DNA from: Halovenus rubra
GTDB taxonomy: Archaea; Halobacteriota; Halobacteria; Halobacteriales; Haloarculaceae
Reading direction: 5' to 3'
Assembly: GCF_026586665.1 (NCBI RefSeq)
Contig: NZ_JAODIY010000005.1
Span: 62,001-126,000, forward strand
DNA: 64,000 bases
Shown here: positions 45,592 through 55,234 of the stretch, piece by piece
Position numbering within the stretch: position 1 is the first letter of the stretch
Layout: each line of letters begins with the position of its first letter
Made by a program: the position numbers and the translations under genes
Notes under the pieces: model-generated
The model's database searches: none
What the model saw: the letters and a program-made list of their open reading frames with translations, nothing else
What the model was told of the DNA's origin: nothing

Positions 45592-46752
45592 TTACGAGCT
45601 CGCGAGGCCAAGTACTTCAGTTGCGGCCGCGCCCACAGCGTCTGTCTTTGCTTCTGGACAGTAGACTCCGAGCCGCCACCGTGCACGTTCGGCAGCCCTG
45701 ATGCTCGACGCGAGTTCGGAAGCATCTTCGAGGCGCTGGACCATGCCATCAACGACAACGTTCGTACCAAGCTCTTTCATCCGGGGTCTATCCGGAATGT
45801 CAACAATAACAGTTCGAGGAGCGACGCCCGCAGCCTCCGCAATCTCGCGTTCAGCCTCGCGCTCAGCCTCATAGCTCACGTCGAGGATTCCGGAGGGGAC
45901 ACTGTCGAGTCCTGCCCAGATAGCACGTTTATACAGGTTACGTTGCTCAACTCGCTTGCCTAGGTCGAGTGGCTGTAGCTCTACGAGCAGGTCGTGATCA
46001 GCCATTCGGCGGAACTCTTTGACAGTCGTGTCGCTCGTTTTGATGTAGTGCTCACAGGCACGGTCAAGCATTGCGCCCGCAATGCGGGAGACGTGATGTC
46101 GGTAGACAATCGCGTTCATCAGTGAACGAGCAAGTAACAGCGATTCGGCTGTCGGGACGTTCCCTTCAGCGAGCGTGAGAGAGTCCTCTTCGAGGCGGAG
46201 TTCACGAACGAGTCGTCCGTGGTCAATTGTTCCGTACGGCGCGCCAGTATGGTGGGCATCTCTGACGAGGTAGTCCATTCGGTCGACGTCAAGCTCGCCC
46301 GCGACCAGCGAACCAAGCCGACCGTTCCCTTCAACTAGCTCCGCGACACGTTCCGGGTCCAGACCGTGTGATTCGAGCACCTGACAGACGTGCCGATCGC
46401 TGTCTGTAAGTATCCAGCCGATTTCGTCGTGGTCTGTTCCCGTTCGCCGACGAATCAGGTCCTCTGTCTGGTGGCCGTACGGTCCATGTCCCACATCGTG
46501 CAACAGCGCCGCCGCACGTACGTGTCTTGCAGTTTCTTCATCGACCGTGAGATGTTCGAGCGCAGTACTCGCGAGGTGATAGACGCCGAGACTGTGCTCG
46601 AAGCGGGTGTGGCTTGCCGAGGGAAACACCAGCCGAACTGTCGAAAGCTGTTTGATATGGCGCAACCGCTGGAATGTCGGGGTATCCACAAGATCTGCTG
46701 CGACCGGGTCGAGCCTAATATAATCATGGACGCTATCTTTGACCGCGTTCAT
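45592..46752 (-). CDS. HD-domain phosphohydrolase (dNTPase/SAMHD1-like)
   Basis: 386 residues from the ATG at 46752. HD superfamily, of the branch with dNTP triphosphohydrolases: RLRHIKQLSTVRLVFPSASH, metal His and HD in SHTRFEHSLGVYHLA and LLHDVGHGPYGH, and the later Asp in GELDVDRMDYLVRDAHHTG. The C-terminal 150 residues are specific to this group. Substrate may be dNTPs or another nucleotide. Its stop lies 15 bp from the 92-bp tandem repeat, so its transcript's 3' end probably includes that structure. Confidence 0.88.
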   Translation of the reverse strand: MNAVKDSVHDYIRLDPVAADLVDTPTFQRLRHIKQLSTVRLVFPSASHTRFEHSLGVYHLASTALEHLTVDEETARHVRAAALLHDVGHGPYGHQTEDLIRRRTGTDHDEIGWILTDSDRHVCQVLESHGLDPERVAELVEGNGRLGSLVAGELDVDRMDYLVRDAHHTGAPYGTIDHGRLVRELRLEEDSLTLAEGNVPTAESLLLARSLMNAIVYRHHVSRIAGAMLDRACEHYIKTSDTTVKEFRRMADHDLLVELQPLDLGKRVEQRNLYKRAIWAGLDSVPSGILDVSYEAEREAEREIAEAAGVAPRTVIVDIPDRPRMKELGTNVVVDGMVQRLEDASELASSIRAAERARWRLGVYCPEAKTDAVGAAATEVLGLASS

Positions 46753-46852
46753 TATCGGAGCAACCCGCTCGTGCGCTATTGTGGTTTCGTTTCGAATATT
46801 GGACGGGTCGGGACGCTCTGGCCGACCCACGTGGCACCCGTAAGTAGTTATC

Positions 46853-47212
46853 TCACTCTACCGGGGCGGTCACTGCTTGCAAAAAACTGTCCCGTTGGAA
46901 CGGCTTCGTTATATAATCGACAGCGCCCGCCTGCTTTGCTTCGATTATTTTCTCTTCTTGGGCATTCCCTGAACAGATAACAATCGCTGCGTCGGGGTCG
47001 TAAGCCATAATCTTTTCAGTTACACTGATTCCGTCAAGCACTGGCATCCTAATATTCATCACCACAACATCGGGGTTGTGTTCTTTGTAGGCATCCACAC
47101 CCTCGACGCCGTTCGACGCTTCCCCAACAATAGTTAACGCACTCTGCTCGAGGAGAACACGGTAGAGGCTTCGCATAAACGTCGAATCGTCAACGAGCAG
47201 AATAGTCCCCAT
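46853..47212 (-). CDS. CheY-like receiver lacking the phospho-acceptor Asp
   Basis: 119 residues from the ATG at 47212, a stand-alone receiver domain. Acidic pair DD (LLVDDSTFMR) at the N-terminus, Thr/Ser switch in VICSGNAQ, and Lys in DYITKPFQ are all present. The phospho-acceptor position, normally Asp in the pattern D-x-x-MP, is Asn here (VVVMNIRMPVLDG; codon AAT). It is therefore a pseudo-receiver that cannot be phosphorylated in the usual way. No kinase or chemotaxis gene is next to it. It is upstream of the HD gene on the same strand (100 bp). Confidence 0.88.
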   Translation of the reverse strand: MGTILLVDDSTFMRSLYRVLLEQSALTIVGEASNGVEGVDAYKEHNPDVVVMNIRMPVLDGISVTEKIMAYDPDAAIVICSGNAQEEKIIEAKQAGAVDYITKPFQRDSFLQAVTAPVE

Positions 47213-47256
47213 CTGTCTCAAAGCGCGTCCGCTATCGGTATAGTTTCTGGGGTGTT

Positions 47257-47886
47257 TCAGGCCTCGTCAACTAGTCTCTGGAGGTGCTCGGGTGGTACTG
47301 CACCGCGCGCGCTGTGCTCGCCGTAACTGAACGTGGGTACACCCGTTATTCGCTGTCGTTTTCCAGCAGTGAACGCCTCTTCTAGCTTCGTTTTGCTCTC
47401 GTCGTCATCGAGTACCTCAGCAACGAACTCTGCAGGAATCTCAGCTTCCGTCGCAATCGATGTAAGCACCGACCGGTCCTCGATGTCACGGCCGTCTTCC
47501 CAGAGCGCGTTGAAGACACCCCGGTGAAAGTCGACGAATGCGTCAGGAATTTCCGCAGAGACGCGGAGTGCAACCCGCTGTGCATCGTAGGAGTCAATAT
47601 CCTTCCTGAGATTCTGTGCTAACTCGACACCGTAGCGGTCTGCAAGTTTCTCGACGTTTTTGCGAGCTTCTTCGTAATACTCCTCGTCTTTGCCAGTCTC
47701 GACATCGTGGTCGATAGTTCCATCTGGCCGTCTCTGCTGTGCACGAAGGTCGAAGGGGTGCCAGTCGACAGCCAATGGCTCCTCGCGTTCCTCGCGGTAC
47801 TGGTCAAGCGAGGCGTACCCGAGATAACAGAACGGGCAGACGTAGTCGGCGTACACTGTCAGAGACTGGGTTGTCTGTTTGCTCAT
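47257..47886 (-). CDS. DsbA/FrnE-family thioredoxin-fold oxidoreductase
   Basis: 209 residues from the ATG at 47886; the frame extends 66 codons upstream but that stretch is Arg-rich and not gene-like. Thioredoxin fold with CxxC in DYVCPFCYLGY (residues about 16-19), a helical insertion, and the cis-Pro loop ITGVPTFSY near the C-terminus. FrnE-like proteins act as cytoplasmic disulfide isomerases or in redox steps. No signal peptide. The upstream aldo/keto reductase gene is on the same strand, 71 bp away. Confidence 0.88.
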   Translation of the reverse strand: MSKQTTQSLTVYADYVCPFCYLGYASLDQYREEREEPLAVDWHPFDLRAQQRRPDGTIDHDVETGKDEEYYEEARKNVEKLADRYGVELAQNLRKDIDSYDAQRVALRVSAEIPDAFVDFHRGVFNALWEDGRDIEDRSVLTSIATEAEIPAEFVAEVLDDDESKTKLEEAFTAGKRQRITGVPTFSYGEHSARGAVPPEHLQRLVDEA

Positions 47887-47957
47887 AATCGCTGTATGTG
47901 TGCTGGATACAAAGGCCCGTCGTGGCCGTCTCTGGCGTGAAACCTCCTTCTTTAAAG

Positions 47958-48794
47958 CTATAATAGCCGGTTGTACTCGTCGGCGGTTAGCGGGATGTCT
48001 GCCGCAGCGATATTCTGCTGGAGGTGGTCGTAACTCGATGTACCGGGGATTGGGAGTGTCACGTCGGAGTGTTCGAGCAACCATGCAAGCGCAATCTGGT
48101 GTGGTGTGGCATTGTGATTTTGTGCGACTGCAGCTAGCGTGTCTTCTTTGTCACCGAAGTCACCAGCAGCCATCGGGTACCACGGGATGAAGCCGATATC
48201 GTACTCCTCACAGGCTTCAAGCACGTCTTCGTCGTCGCGGTACGTCACGTTATACCGGTTCTGGACTGTTGCAATCTCGACGTGGTCCCGGGCTGTCTCC
48301 AACTGGTCGACAGAAACGTTTGAAAGGCCGACGTGGTCAACGAATCCCGCGTCTTTGAGTTCTCCAAAGGCTTGGACACTGTCTTCGAACGGCGTCTCAG
48401 GATCCGGTCGGTGGTACTGGTAGAGGTCGATGGTATCGACACCAAGTCGGTCTTTGCTGGCAAGTACTTGATTCCGGATGTAATCTGGGTCGCCGTGTGG
48501 TAGCCATTCGCCCTCGCTGTTCCGAAGCAACCCCGCTTTCGTGGCGAGTACGACGCCGTCGTCGGGCGCTACTGCCTCTCCGAGGAGTCGTTCGCTTACA
48601 CCCGGGCCGTAGGAATCTGCCGTGTCGATGAAATCTACGCCCATATCGACTGCTTCCCTGACGAGTTCGATTGCAGCTGACTCGTCGTCCGGTTGACCAA
48701 TAATGTCCTCACCGGTAATGCGCATCGCACCGTAGCCGAGTCGATGAACTGTCAGTTCGCCGCCGATATCGAACGTGTCCGTGGACAATGCCAT
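47958..48794 (-). CDS. Aldo/keto reductase
   Basis: 278 residues from the ATG at 48794. TIM-barrel NADPH reductase. Catalytic tetrad: Asp and Tyr in FIDTADSYGPG, Lys in VLATKAGL, His in DLYQYHRPDPE. The C-terminal cofactor loop reads LPIPGTSSYDHLQQN. Substrate is not predictable. It could work with the adjacent DsbA/FrnE-like protein but nothing specific links them. Confidence 0.92.
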   Translation of the reverse strand: MALSTDTFDIGGELTVHRLGYGAMRITGEDIIGQPDDESAAIELVREAVDMGVDFIDTADSYGPGVSERLLGEAVAPDDGVVLATKAGLLRNSEGEWLPHGDPDYIRNQVLASKDRLGVDTIDLYQYHRPDPETPFEDSVQAFGELKDAGFVDHVGLSNVSVDQLETARDHVEIATVQNRYNVTYRDDEDVLEACEEYDIGFIPWYPMAAGDFGDKEDTLAAVAQNHNATPHQIALAWLLEHSDVTLPIPGTSSYDHLQQNIAAADIPLTADEYNRLL

Positions 48795-48956
48795 TGCCCT
48801 CTGATTCGTTGGCCACACAAAAACACCCCACGGTCGGTCTACACTTTCTTGATGGACGTTTCCCTTTCTCTGACTGAAGAACTCTTCAGTAACGGCTCTT
48901 ACAGAAACTTAATTCTGATTACACTTATGTGGATACACCTCTTTGATACAGATACA

Positions 48957-49214
48957 ATGAATGACCTACAACAAGCTGTAGACCCAACGAACCGAACGGT
49001 TAAATCCTCTGGTGACCGGACTGTTGGTGGCCTCATTGGAATGATACTGTTCTTCCCGCTTTTTATTGTGACCATGGCTGTTCCCGCTTTTGTCGTCGGC
49101 GTCGGACTGGGAGGTTTCGGTCTTAAACTCGCCGAGCAGTTGTCGGGCCATCTAAACGGAAAGAAAAGCAGTGCCAACTGCACAGACACGGTACGTACTC
49201 GCCAACTGGCGTGA
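48957..49214 (+). CDS. Small membrane protein
   Basis: 85 residues from the ATG at 48957; an in-frame ATG at 48852 would add 35. A polar N-terminus, then one long or two short helices at about 23-55 (VGGLIGMILFFPLFIVTMAVPAFVVGVGLGG) and a polar C-terminus. No family is recognised. Placement between AKR (divergent) and HMG-CoA synthase (convergent) leaves it as an independent gene. Confidence 0.5.
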   Translation: MNDLQQAVDPTNRTVKSSGDRTVGGLIGMILFFPLFIVTMAVPAFVVGVGLGGFGLKLAEQLSGHLNGKKSSANCTDTVRTRQLA

Positions 49215-49283
49215 ATACACGACTTCCGAGATATTTTCTCCCGATACTGAAATCGAACAGTTGTTGTCGCGGGCCAAAGTGCC

Positions 49284-50621
49284 CTATTCGACGTATGTAT
49301 ACTTGCGCTCACCCATGCGACCCCAGCCGTCAAAGACAAACTCGTTGTCAGGCGTCGTCAATGGGTCCATCTCGCGGTTTTCGTCGTGGTTGTGAGCATC
49401 GTGAATCCGTTCGTACTCGGCAAACGAGATGTCCCGGCGCTGTTCCATCTGTTCGTCGATGTTGAGCTGACTAATTTCGTCCTCCCAGCCGGACTGAATC
49501 GTCTCGGCGTGGATTTCGGCCTGTGCGCCGCTGCCGTAGGAACCGATGAGAAGCTGCTTGCCGGTGAGGTCACGACCCTCGTCTAGGGCTTCCTGCATCC
49601 CTGCGGCACGGGCAATGTGCACGGAGCCGGTGTACCAGTTGCCAACGTACCGAGAGATAGCGAGCGTCGGCTCGATAGTCTGTTTGTACCAGTCTGTGTA
49701 CTGGTCTGTCTCTGTGAGCGTCTCGGTATACTCTTTTTGCGCGTCGAGATAAGCCTCGTGTGAGTCGAACTCCTCTTGACGGGGTTGGCGGCCAATTTCT
49801 TCGGCGACTTCTTCTTCGACTTCGTTGCCACGAATGCAGTGGCGAAAGCCAAGCGCGGCGGCTCGCCGGACCATCCCGGGGAACGGCGTATGGAACGGAA
49901 TAAGCGCGAAGTTGTCTGGATGGGTGTCGCCGCCGTTGCGCTCGAAGTCTTCCATTGCCTCGCGCATCCGAGCGAGATACACCTGCATCGAGCGTTTCCC
50001 GTCGACACTCGGGAACTGCTGATTGGGTTTGAGGAAATCCGTCTCGTCGGCGCTACCAAAGCCCTGCTGGTCACTGAACGTGACTAAATCTGGATTCTCG
50101 TCGACAACCATCGCGACCGCGCCGGCACCTTGTGTCGCCTCGCCAGCGTCGTCTCGGGCATACAGTGCGGTATCGGTAGCGATGACCAGCGCTTTTCGTC
50201 CTCGATTTCGGCCCGCACGAATCCAGTTGTAGGCGTCGTCGAGTGCCTGTGTTCCGGCAACGCAGGCGAATTTACGCTCGCCCTTGTTTGCGTGATGCAG
50301 GTCACCCTCGAACACCTGTTCGAGACAGCCCGCCACGTACGTCGACACCGGCTTCGATTTGTCAAAGGCGCTCTCGGTTGCCACATCGATTCGGCCGATA
50401 TCCTCCAGTGAGATGTCTTTTCGGTCCAACAATCGGCGAGAGGCGTTGGCTGCCATTGTTACGATATCCTCGTAAACATCCGGGAATGACGACGTGAACA
50501 GGCCAAGCCCTTTCGTGTATTTTTCGGGGTCGTCTCCTTGTGCCGGGGCAAACGTCTCTGCTAAATCCAGTTGCAGCTTTCCGGTTCGTATCTCCATGCC
50601 GTCGATTCCTACTTCTGCCAT
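49284..50621 (-). CDS. hmgB: Hydroxymethylglutaryl-CoA synthase
   Basis: Condenses acetoacetyl-CoA and acetyl-CoA to HMG-CoA, the entry to the mevalonate pathway for archaeal lipids. 445 residues. Catalytic residues: Glu in VATESAFDKSKP, Cys in KFACVAGTQALDDA, His in LIPFHTPFPGMV. The length and the long C-terminal part match the eukaryote-like haloarchaeal enzyme more than the short (about 350-residue) form of other archaea. Downstream mevalonate genes are not in the window. Confidence 0.96.
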   Translation of the reverse strand: MAEVGIDGMEIRTGKLQLDLAETFAPAQGDDPEKYTKGLGLFTSSFPDVYEDIVTMAANASRRLLDRKDISLEDIGRIDVATESAFDKSKPVSTYVAGCLEQVFEGDLHHANKGERKFACVAGTQALDDAYNWIRAGRNRGRKALVIATDTALYARDDAGEATQGAGAVAMVVDENPDLVTFSDQQGFGSADETDFLKPNQQFPSVDGKRSMQVYLARMREAMEDFERNGGDTHPDNFALIPFHTPFPGMVRRAAALGFRHCIRGNEVEEEVAEEIGRQPRQEEFDSHEAYLDAQKEYTETLTETDQYTDWYKQTIEPTLAISRYVGNWYTGSVHIARAAGMQEALDEGRDLTGKQLLIGSYGSGAQAEIHAETIQSGWEDEISQLNIDEQMEQRRDISFAEYERIHDAHNHDENREMDPLTTPDNEFVFDGWGRMGERKYTYVE

Positions 50622-50758
50622 ATGTGTGGGTCGTGGTATCTGATATAAGTGTGTGTCGACTGTTCATTCGTCGATTGTCGAAATAACGAACCCACGGCAC
50701 TGAGCGATAATTGTTTTTCGGACCAAGAATAAAGTCAGTCGACTGAGAAGTAGCGTCC

Positions 50759-51418
50759 ATGGACATCGGCATTCTTTCTGATATCCATGGCAACAAAGTC
50801 GCACTGGAGACAGTGCTTGAAGATATGCCGCCGGTCGATGGCATTGTCTGTGCTGGCGATATTGTCGGATACAATCCCTGGCATGGTGAGTGTATCGAGA
50901 CGATACACGAGCGCCAAATTCCGACCGTAATGGGCAACCACGACCGGGCTGTCGCTGGCAACTCTAGCTTTGGGTTCAACAGCATGGCAGGAGCCGGTGT
51001 TCAGCATGCCCAAGAAACGCTTTCAGACGACGAGACCGATTGGCTTGCAACACTCCCAGAACAGCGCCGAGAGTTCGACGGACGTATAAAAATTGTCCAT
51101 AGTCACCCTGAGCGGCGTGGTCATTACACCTATCCCGAAGAGTTTAGCAGAGACCTTCTCGGTGAGGAGTCAGTCCTTGTATTGGGTCACACTCACGTCC
51201 AGCATCACGAAATCTACGCTGATGGCATTGTAATGAACCCCGGGAGTGTCGGACAGCCCCGTGATAGCGACCCCCGAGCAGCATACAGCATTCTTGACCT
51301 TGCGGACCTAAGCGTCACCGAACACCGGGTTGAGTACGATATCGAGCGCGTCCAAACGGAAGTCGACCGTGCCGGACTCCCCGAACGTATCGGGAACAGA
51401 CTCGTCGAAGGGCGGTAA
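50759..51418 (+). CDS. YfcE/MJ0936-type metallophosphodiesterase
   Basis: 219 residues. Metal motifs: GILSDIHGN (residues about 4-10), GDIVGYNPW, MGNHDRAV, HSHPE and GHTHVQHHE. The compact size and GHTH-x-x-x motif place it in the YfcE/MJ0936 phosphodiesterase group. Substrate is unknown. It converges with lysC with only 2 bp between stops. Confidence 0.9.
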   Translation: MDIGILSDIHGNKVALETVLEDMPPVDGIVCAGDIVGYNPWHGECIETIHERQIPTVMGNHDRAVAGNSSFGFNSMAGAGVQHAQETLSDDETDWLATLPEQRREFDGRIKIVHSHPERRGHYTYPEEFSRDLLGEESVLVLGHTHVQHHEIYADGIVMNPGSVGQPRDSDPRAAYSILDLADLSVTEHRVEYDIERVQTEVDRAGLPERIGNRLVEGR

Positions 51419-51420
51419 AC

Positions 51421-52602
51421 TCAAAACAGGGTCTGTAGGAGTTCGAGCGCGTGGTCTCGGTTGTCCCAGTCGACGAAAATAGACACCGAAGTCGCACTCG
51501 TCATCACGTCGTTGATATGAATGTGTTCGTCCGACAGCGGTTCGAGCAACCTATGCAGTGAGCCACTCTGTTCAGGCAATTCTCCGCCGGTAATACGAAT
51601 GACTGCAAAGTCGGAGTCGAGTGTTACGCTCGACATAACCTCGTCGTCGACAACCTCGTCGTGAACAAGTGTCTCCGCAGCCTCGGCACTTTCGCTCTCG
51701 GCGTAAAATGTCAATGAGTCCATGCCTGAGGATGTCGCTTCGACGTTGATACCTGCGTCTGCAAGCGCTGTCGAAACCACCGCGAGGATGCCCGGCTGGT
51801 TACGAATTGCGCGACCGGCCACCGTGATACAGGTAAGTTTCCGTTCCTGTAGGTCGATGAGGTTCTCAAACTCGCCTTCCACTGTTGTTCCGCCAGTGAG
51901 AAGGTCACCGTGCTGGTGGTGGACGACCCGTACTCCGAGTTCGTCTGTTTTGTACGTGAGTGCTGAAGGGGCGATAACCTCTGCACCGCGAAACGAGAGG
52001 CTCCGGATTTCGTCAACAGAAATCTCACCGACATTCCGTGCACCTTCAACGACGCTTGGGTCGCCAGTCATGACACCCTCGACATCGGTAACAATGACAA
52101 CTTCGTCAGCATCGACGAAGTTTCCGAGCATCACCGCGGTCGTATCGCTTCCCCCTCGACCGAGTGTCGTGACGCTATCATTGTAATCTGCTGCGAGAAA
52201 GCCTGTGATAACTGGAACGACACCGTCATCGAGCATCTCTCGACAGTGCTCGACGCGCTCGTTTGTCGCGTCGACATCTACTTCGCCGTAGGCGTCGGTA
52301 ATAATTGGCCACTCATCGTGACCTGGCTCCAGAAAGACAGCATCAATTCCTTTTGCTTCGAGCGCGCCCTTAAGCATTCGTACGGCGGTCCGCTCGCCCA
52401 TGCTTACAATTTCTGCTCGGTCGTCTTCGCTTGCGTCGAACTCGATTGCTGATAGGAGTCGGTCGGTTGTCCCACCCATTGCGCTGGCGACGACGGCAAT
52501 TTCGTGTCCCTCTTCGACGACTTCGGCAATCGACTCTGCAGCGCGAGTGATTCGCTGGCCATTCCCGACACTCGTCCCACCAAACTTTGCTACGACACGC
52601 AT
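51421..52602 (-). CDS. lysC: Aspartate kinase
   Basis: First step of threonine, methionine and lysine synthesis. 393 residues. Kinase domain begins KFGGTSVGNG and holds GRGGSDTTAVMLGNF; Asp/Glu-rich catalytic segment MGERTAVRML. Two ACT domains (about 255-393) provide feedback control by amino acids: LTCITVAGRAIRNQPGILA and FAVIRITGGELPEQSG. thrC is in the same window but 8 kb away. Confidence 0.95.
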   Translation of the reverse strand: MRVVAKFGGTSVGNGQRITRAAESIAEVVEEGHEIAVVASAMGGTTDRLLSAIEFDASEDDRAEIVSMGERTAVRMLKGALEAKGIDAVFLEPGHDEWPIITDAYGEVDVDATNERVEHCREMLDDGVVPVITGFLAADYNDSVTTLGRGGSDTTAVMLGNFVDADEVVIVTDVEGVMTGDPSVVEGARNVGEISVDEIRSLSFRGAEVIAPSALTYKTDELGVRVVHHQHGDLLTGGTTVEGEFENLIDLQERKLTCITVAGRAIRNQPGILAVVSTALADAGINVEATSSGMDSLTFYAESESAEAAETLVHDEVVDDEVMSSVTLDSDFAVIRITGGELPEQSGSLHRLLEPLSDEHIHINDVMTSATSVSIFVDWDNRDHALELLQTLF

Positions 52603-52700
52603 GCCGAACTCCTCCGTTTCGAACGCATTTCGTGCATGCTGGCGCTTTCGATGCCATCGTGGATAACTGCTTTCATTGTCGCAAATATCGACAACTGCCG

Positions 52701-53135
52701 TTACTCCGGCGACACTGCCTTTCCAAGAGCCGCCATCAACGAGAGCAAGATGAGCATCGGTGCCTGACAGACAAAAATGAGGACGAGAACCTGGTTTAGT
52801 GTCAGCCCCAATTCAAAATAGAAAACAATTTCGGGAAGTGCCCACCAGGAGACTGCGGCAACCAGAAACGACAGCACGACGAGGATGGCAACGAGATTAC
52901 TCGGTGCAGCGAGGAACTGATTGTACCGTTCGACTCCCTCCCGTACGCGCACTAAGCCCAGCAACACGAACACCGCTCCAAGAACCCAAACGGCAACCAG
53001 TGGGTCGACGACGGTGAGTTGCTCAACAACCTCAGGAAGCACTTCACGGTTGAGATAGAGAAATGGTGGCCACGAAAGCAAGAGATAGCCAAGCAAAAAC
53101 CCAAGGACGGTTCTATACCCTCCTTCTTTTTCCAT
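52701..53135 (-). CDS. Four-helix membrane protein
   Basis: 144 residues from the ATG at 53135. Four hydrophobic helices at about 6-24, 44-62, 78-98 and 106-138, no conserved charged pair inside the membrane. Several aromatic residues line helix 3 (WWALPEIVFYFELG). Function unknown. It lies 98 bp upstream of lysC on the same strand. Confidence 0.6.
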   Translation of the reverse strand: MEKEGGYRTVLGFLLGYLLLSWPPFLYLNREVLPEVVEQLTVVDPLVAVWVLGAVFVLLGLVRVREGVERYNQFLAAPSNLVAILVVLSFLVAAVSWWALPEIVFYFELGLTLNQVLVLIFVCQAPMLILLSLMAALGKAVSPE

Positions 53136-53246
53136 ACCGAACAATCTTCTCTCTTAATAAATATAACTTGTCACCAAATAATAGGAATAGGGGGTCGCTC
53201 AGAGAGTTGGGCGACACGATTATCGTAGAATGCGGGCTGAGCGCGC

Positions 53247-54710
53247 TTAGAGTGATTGTGTCCAGGACGCAATATCTTCGATAACAGATTTATCGACCGG
53301 GTTCGCGAGCGAATACTCGGACCGGGTTGACGGCCCCTCAGCGTACTGGAAGATGTGGTTAAGATTCTCATAGAGTTGGAACTGGGTGTCTGGACGGTCT
53401 GCTAGTTCGGTCTGCCACCGTCCGAAGTCTTCTTCGGGCGAGACTTGATAATCGCGATCGCCCTGCAAGATGAATGCGGGGGTATCGATTTCCTGTGCCG
53501 TCCCAATCTGGTCGTACTCGTCGACAGTTCGCCAGAGTGCGCCGGGGTAGTCGAGGATGATATCTCCATCCGAGTAGTCGCCGTTGCGGATCCGGTCGAT
53601 TCGGTCTTTCCACCGCTCGTGGACATTTGCCATCTGCGTCCACTCATACTCACCGACTGTTGCGAGGTGATCAAACTGTTCGATGAAGATTTCATAGAAG
53701 TTCCGGGCCGGGCCTGCGAGCATGGCTATCCCCGCAAGGTCTTCGTCACGCTTTGCGATACGCGGTGCTGCTAGCCCACCCAGACTACTTCCAGCGACAA
53801 CAGTCCGGGTAGAGTCCACTGCATCTACTCCACGAAGCTGTTCTAGCGCGACCAGCGGGTCATCAACGGTGATAGCATCAAGCGTCCACTCCGCAGCAGA
53901 CAGTGAGTTTGGACAGGCGTGTGACCGTCGGTCGTACCGCAGGACAGCGACGCCACGACTTGACAGCCCTTCTGCCATATCTTTGAACGGTTTCGAACCG
54001 CCTGTGCTGAGGTCCTTGTCTGCACCACCGATAGCAGGGGGGTCACTCCCGTGGACAAGGACGACACCCGGCACATCCTGTGCATCTGTGGGTACTGTCA
54101 GTGTTGCGTCCATCAGACAGGACTCCGTCTCGACAGTCGCCTCCTTTATGTTGAACCGTTCGGTATCGACGTAGTCAGGCCGCTGATACTGGTCGTTGGC
54201 GAAAATACCGACAGTTGAGAACCCCTCTTCGTTGTCTACCAACACACGCATCACGTGTGTTCCTCGTTCGAACTCAAGTGCCATGTCTACGCCGTCGAAC
54301 CCTCCCTGAACGATTTCTTCTGTTTCACCGATTCGCTGGAATGGGCCACCCACGGCAGTGTACGCGAGCCATAACTCTTCGATTCGCCCGGCAGAAAGTC
54401 CCTGCTGTGCGTCCGAGCGGAACCGGCCGAGTGCCTGAGGGAACGCGCCGTCTGCCATATCTCCGACGAGTTGCTTCCCCGCTTCGACAGCGTCTTCGGG
54501 GGTGTCGGGTGTCGGTGTGGCCGTCTCTTCTGGTGTGGCCGTTTTCTCGGGGGTTGGTGTTGGTGTAGCCGTTTCGGTTGGACTCGGTGTTTGTCTCTCA
54601 GTTTGGGCTGGTTCGGGTGTCTCGGTCGTGTCTCCATCACCGTCACCGAGACAGCCAGCGAGACCTGTAACTGCACTTCCTGCAACAAGAAGAACTGTCC
54701 GGCGTTTCAT
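53247..54710 (-). CDS. Alpha/beta-hydrolase lipoprotein with Thr-Pro-rich linker
   Basis: 487 residues. Signal MKRRTVLLVAGSAVTGLAGC with twin Arg and lipobox LAGC. Residues about 24-72 are Thr/Pro/Glu repeats (TETATPTPTPEKTATPEET), a likely glycosylated wall spacer. Residues about 75-170 resemble DUF3887 (DAVEAGKQLVGDMADGAF), and 190-487 are an alpha/beta hydrolase with nucleophile Ser in VVAGSSLGGLAAP, His in NLNHIFQ and Asp in LQGDRDYQV. Likely an exported esterase or peptidase of the same class as halophile acyl hydrolases. Confidence 0.85.
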   Translation of the reverse strand: MKRRTVLLVAGSAVTGLAGCLGDGDGDTTETPEPAQTERQTPSPTETATPTPTPEKTATPEETATPTPDTPEDAVEAGKQLVGDMADGAFPQALGRFRSDAQQGLSAGRIEELWLAYTAVGGPFQRIGETEEIVQGGFDGVDMALEFERGTHVMRVLVDNEEGFSTVGIFANDQYQRPDYVDTERFNIKEATVETESCLMDATLTVPTDAQDVPGVVLVHGSDPPAIGGADKDLSTGGSKPFKDMAEGLSSRGVAVLRYDRRSHACPNSLSAAEWTLDAITVDDPLVALEQLRGVDAVDSTRTVVAGSSLGGLAAPRIAKRDEDLAGIAMLAGPARNFYEIFIEQFDHLATVGEYEWTQMANVHERWKDRIDRIRNGDYSDGDIILDYPGALWRTVDEYDQIGTAQEIDTPAFILQGDRDYQVSPEEDFGRWQTELADRPDTQFQLYENLNHIFQYAEGPSTRSEYSLANPVDKSVIEDIASWTQSL

Positions 54711-54937
54711 ACCTGCTGTTTTCCGCTGAAAGAATAAAATATGTGTGCCTTTTGTTTATCGGTGGAAACACTACTGCAACCGCGCATTGTTGTTCCAATA
54801 CAAACATTCCAGATAGTATTTACAGTTATAACACAAGACCTTGCGTGATCGTAGCACGGTTGGTTCCAGTTCTGTTGTGTCTGACGAGAGTCTGACCGGT
54901 ATTTAACTGTCAACGAGACCGTCTTTCTTCCTGTCCC

Positions 54938-55159
54938 ATGCCTTTCCCCCCGCGTTCCGCTCTTGGTCTAGAAAACATCGTTACGTGCACACTTGATGGC
55001 CTCCGAATGACTGCCTTCTGGGCAGCTATTGCTCTCCCATTCCTGCACATCCCACTTCTGTATGATGGGACACAGGATGTTGGTGCCCTCTTGGCACTCG
55101 TTGCGGTTAACGTGTGCTGTTTGCTGGTTGGTCACCGACATGCGCGGTCGGGTAGCTAA
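54938..55159 (+). CDS. Small two-helix membrane protein
   Basis: 73 residues. Two membrane helices at about 23-42 and 47-65, short polar ends (HRHARSGS at the C-terminus). Start ATG at 54938. It lies 75 bp before uvrA on the same strand. Unknown function; composition is haloarchaeal. Confidence 0.55.
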   Translation: MPFPPRSALGLENIVTCTLDGLRMTAFWAAIALPFLHIPLLYDGTQDVGALLALVAVNVCCLLVGHRHARSGS

Positions 55160-55234
55160 GTCGAGTTCCGTCAATGCCACACTGGTGGTGAACCGACAGC
55201 GTTTCAGTTGCGCGGTCCATGGCATGGATAACGA

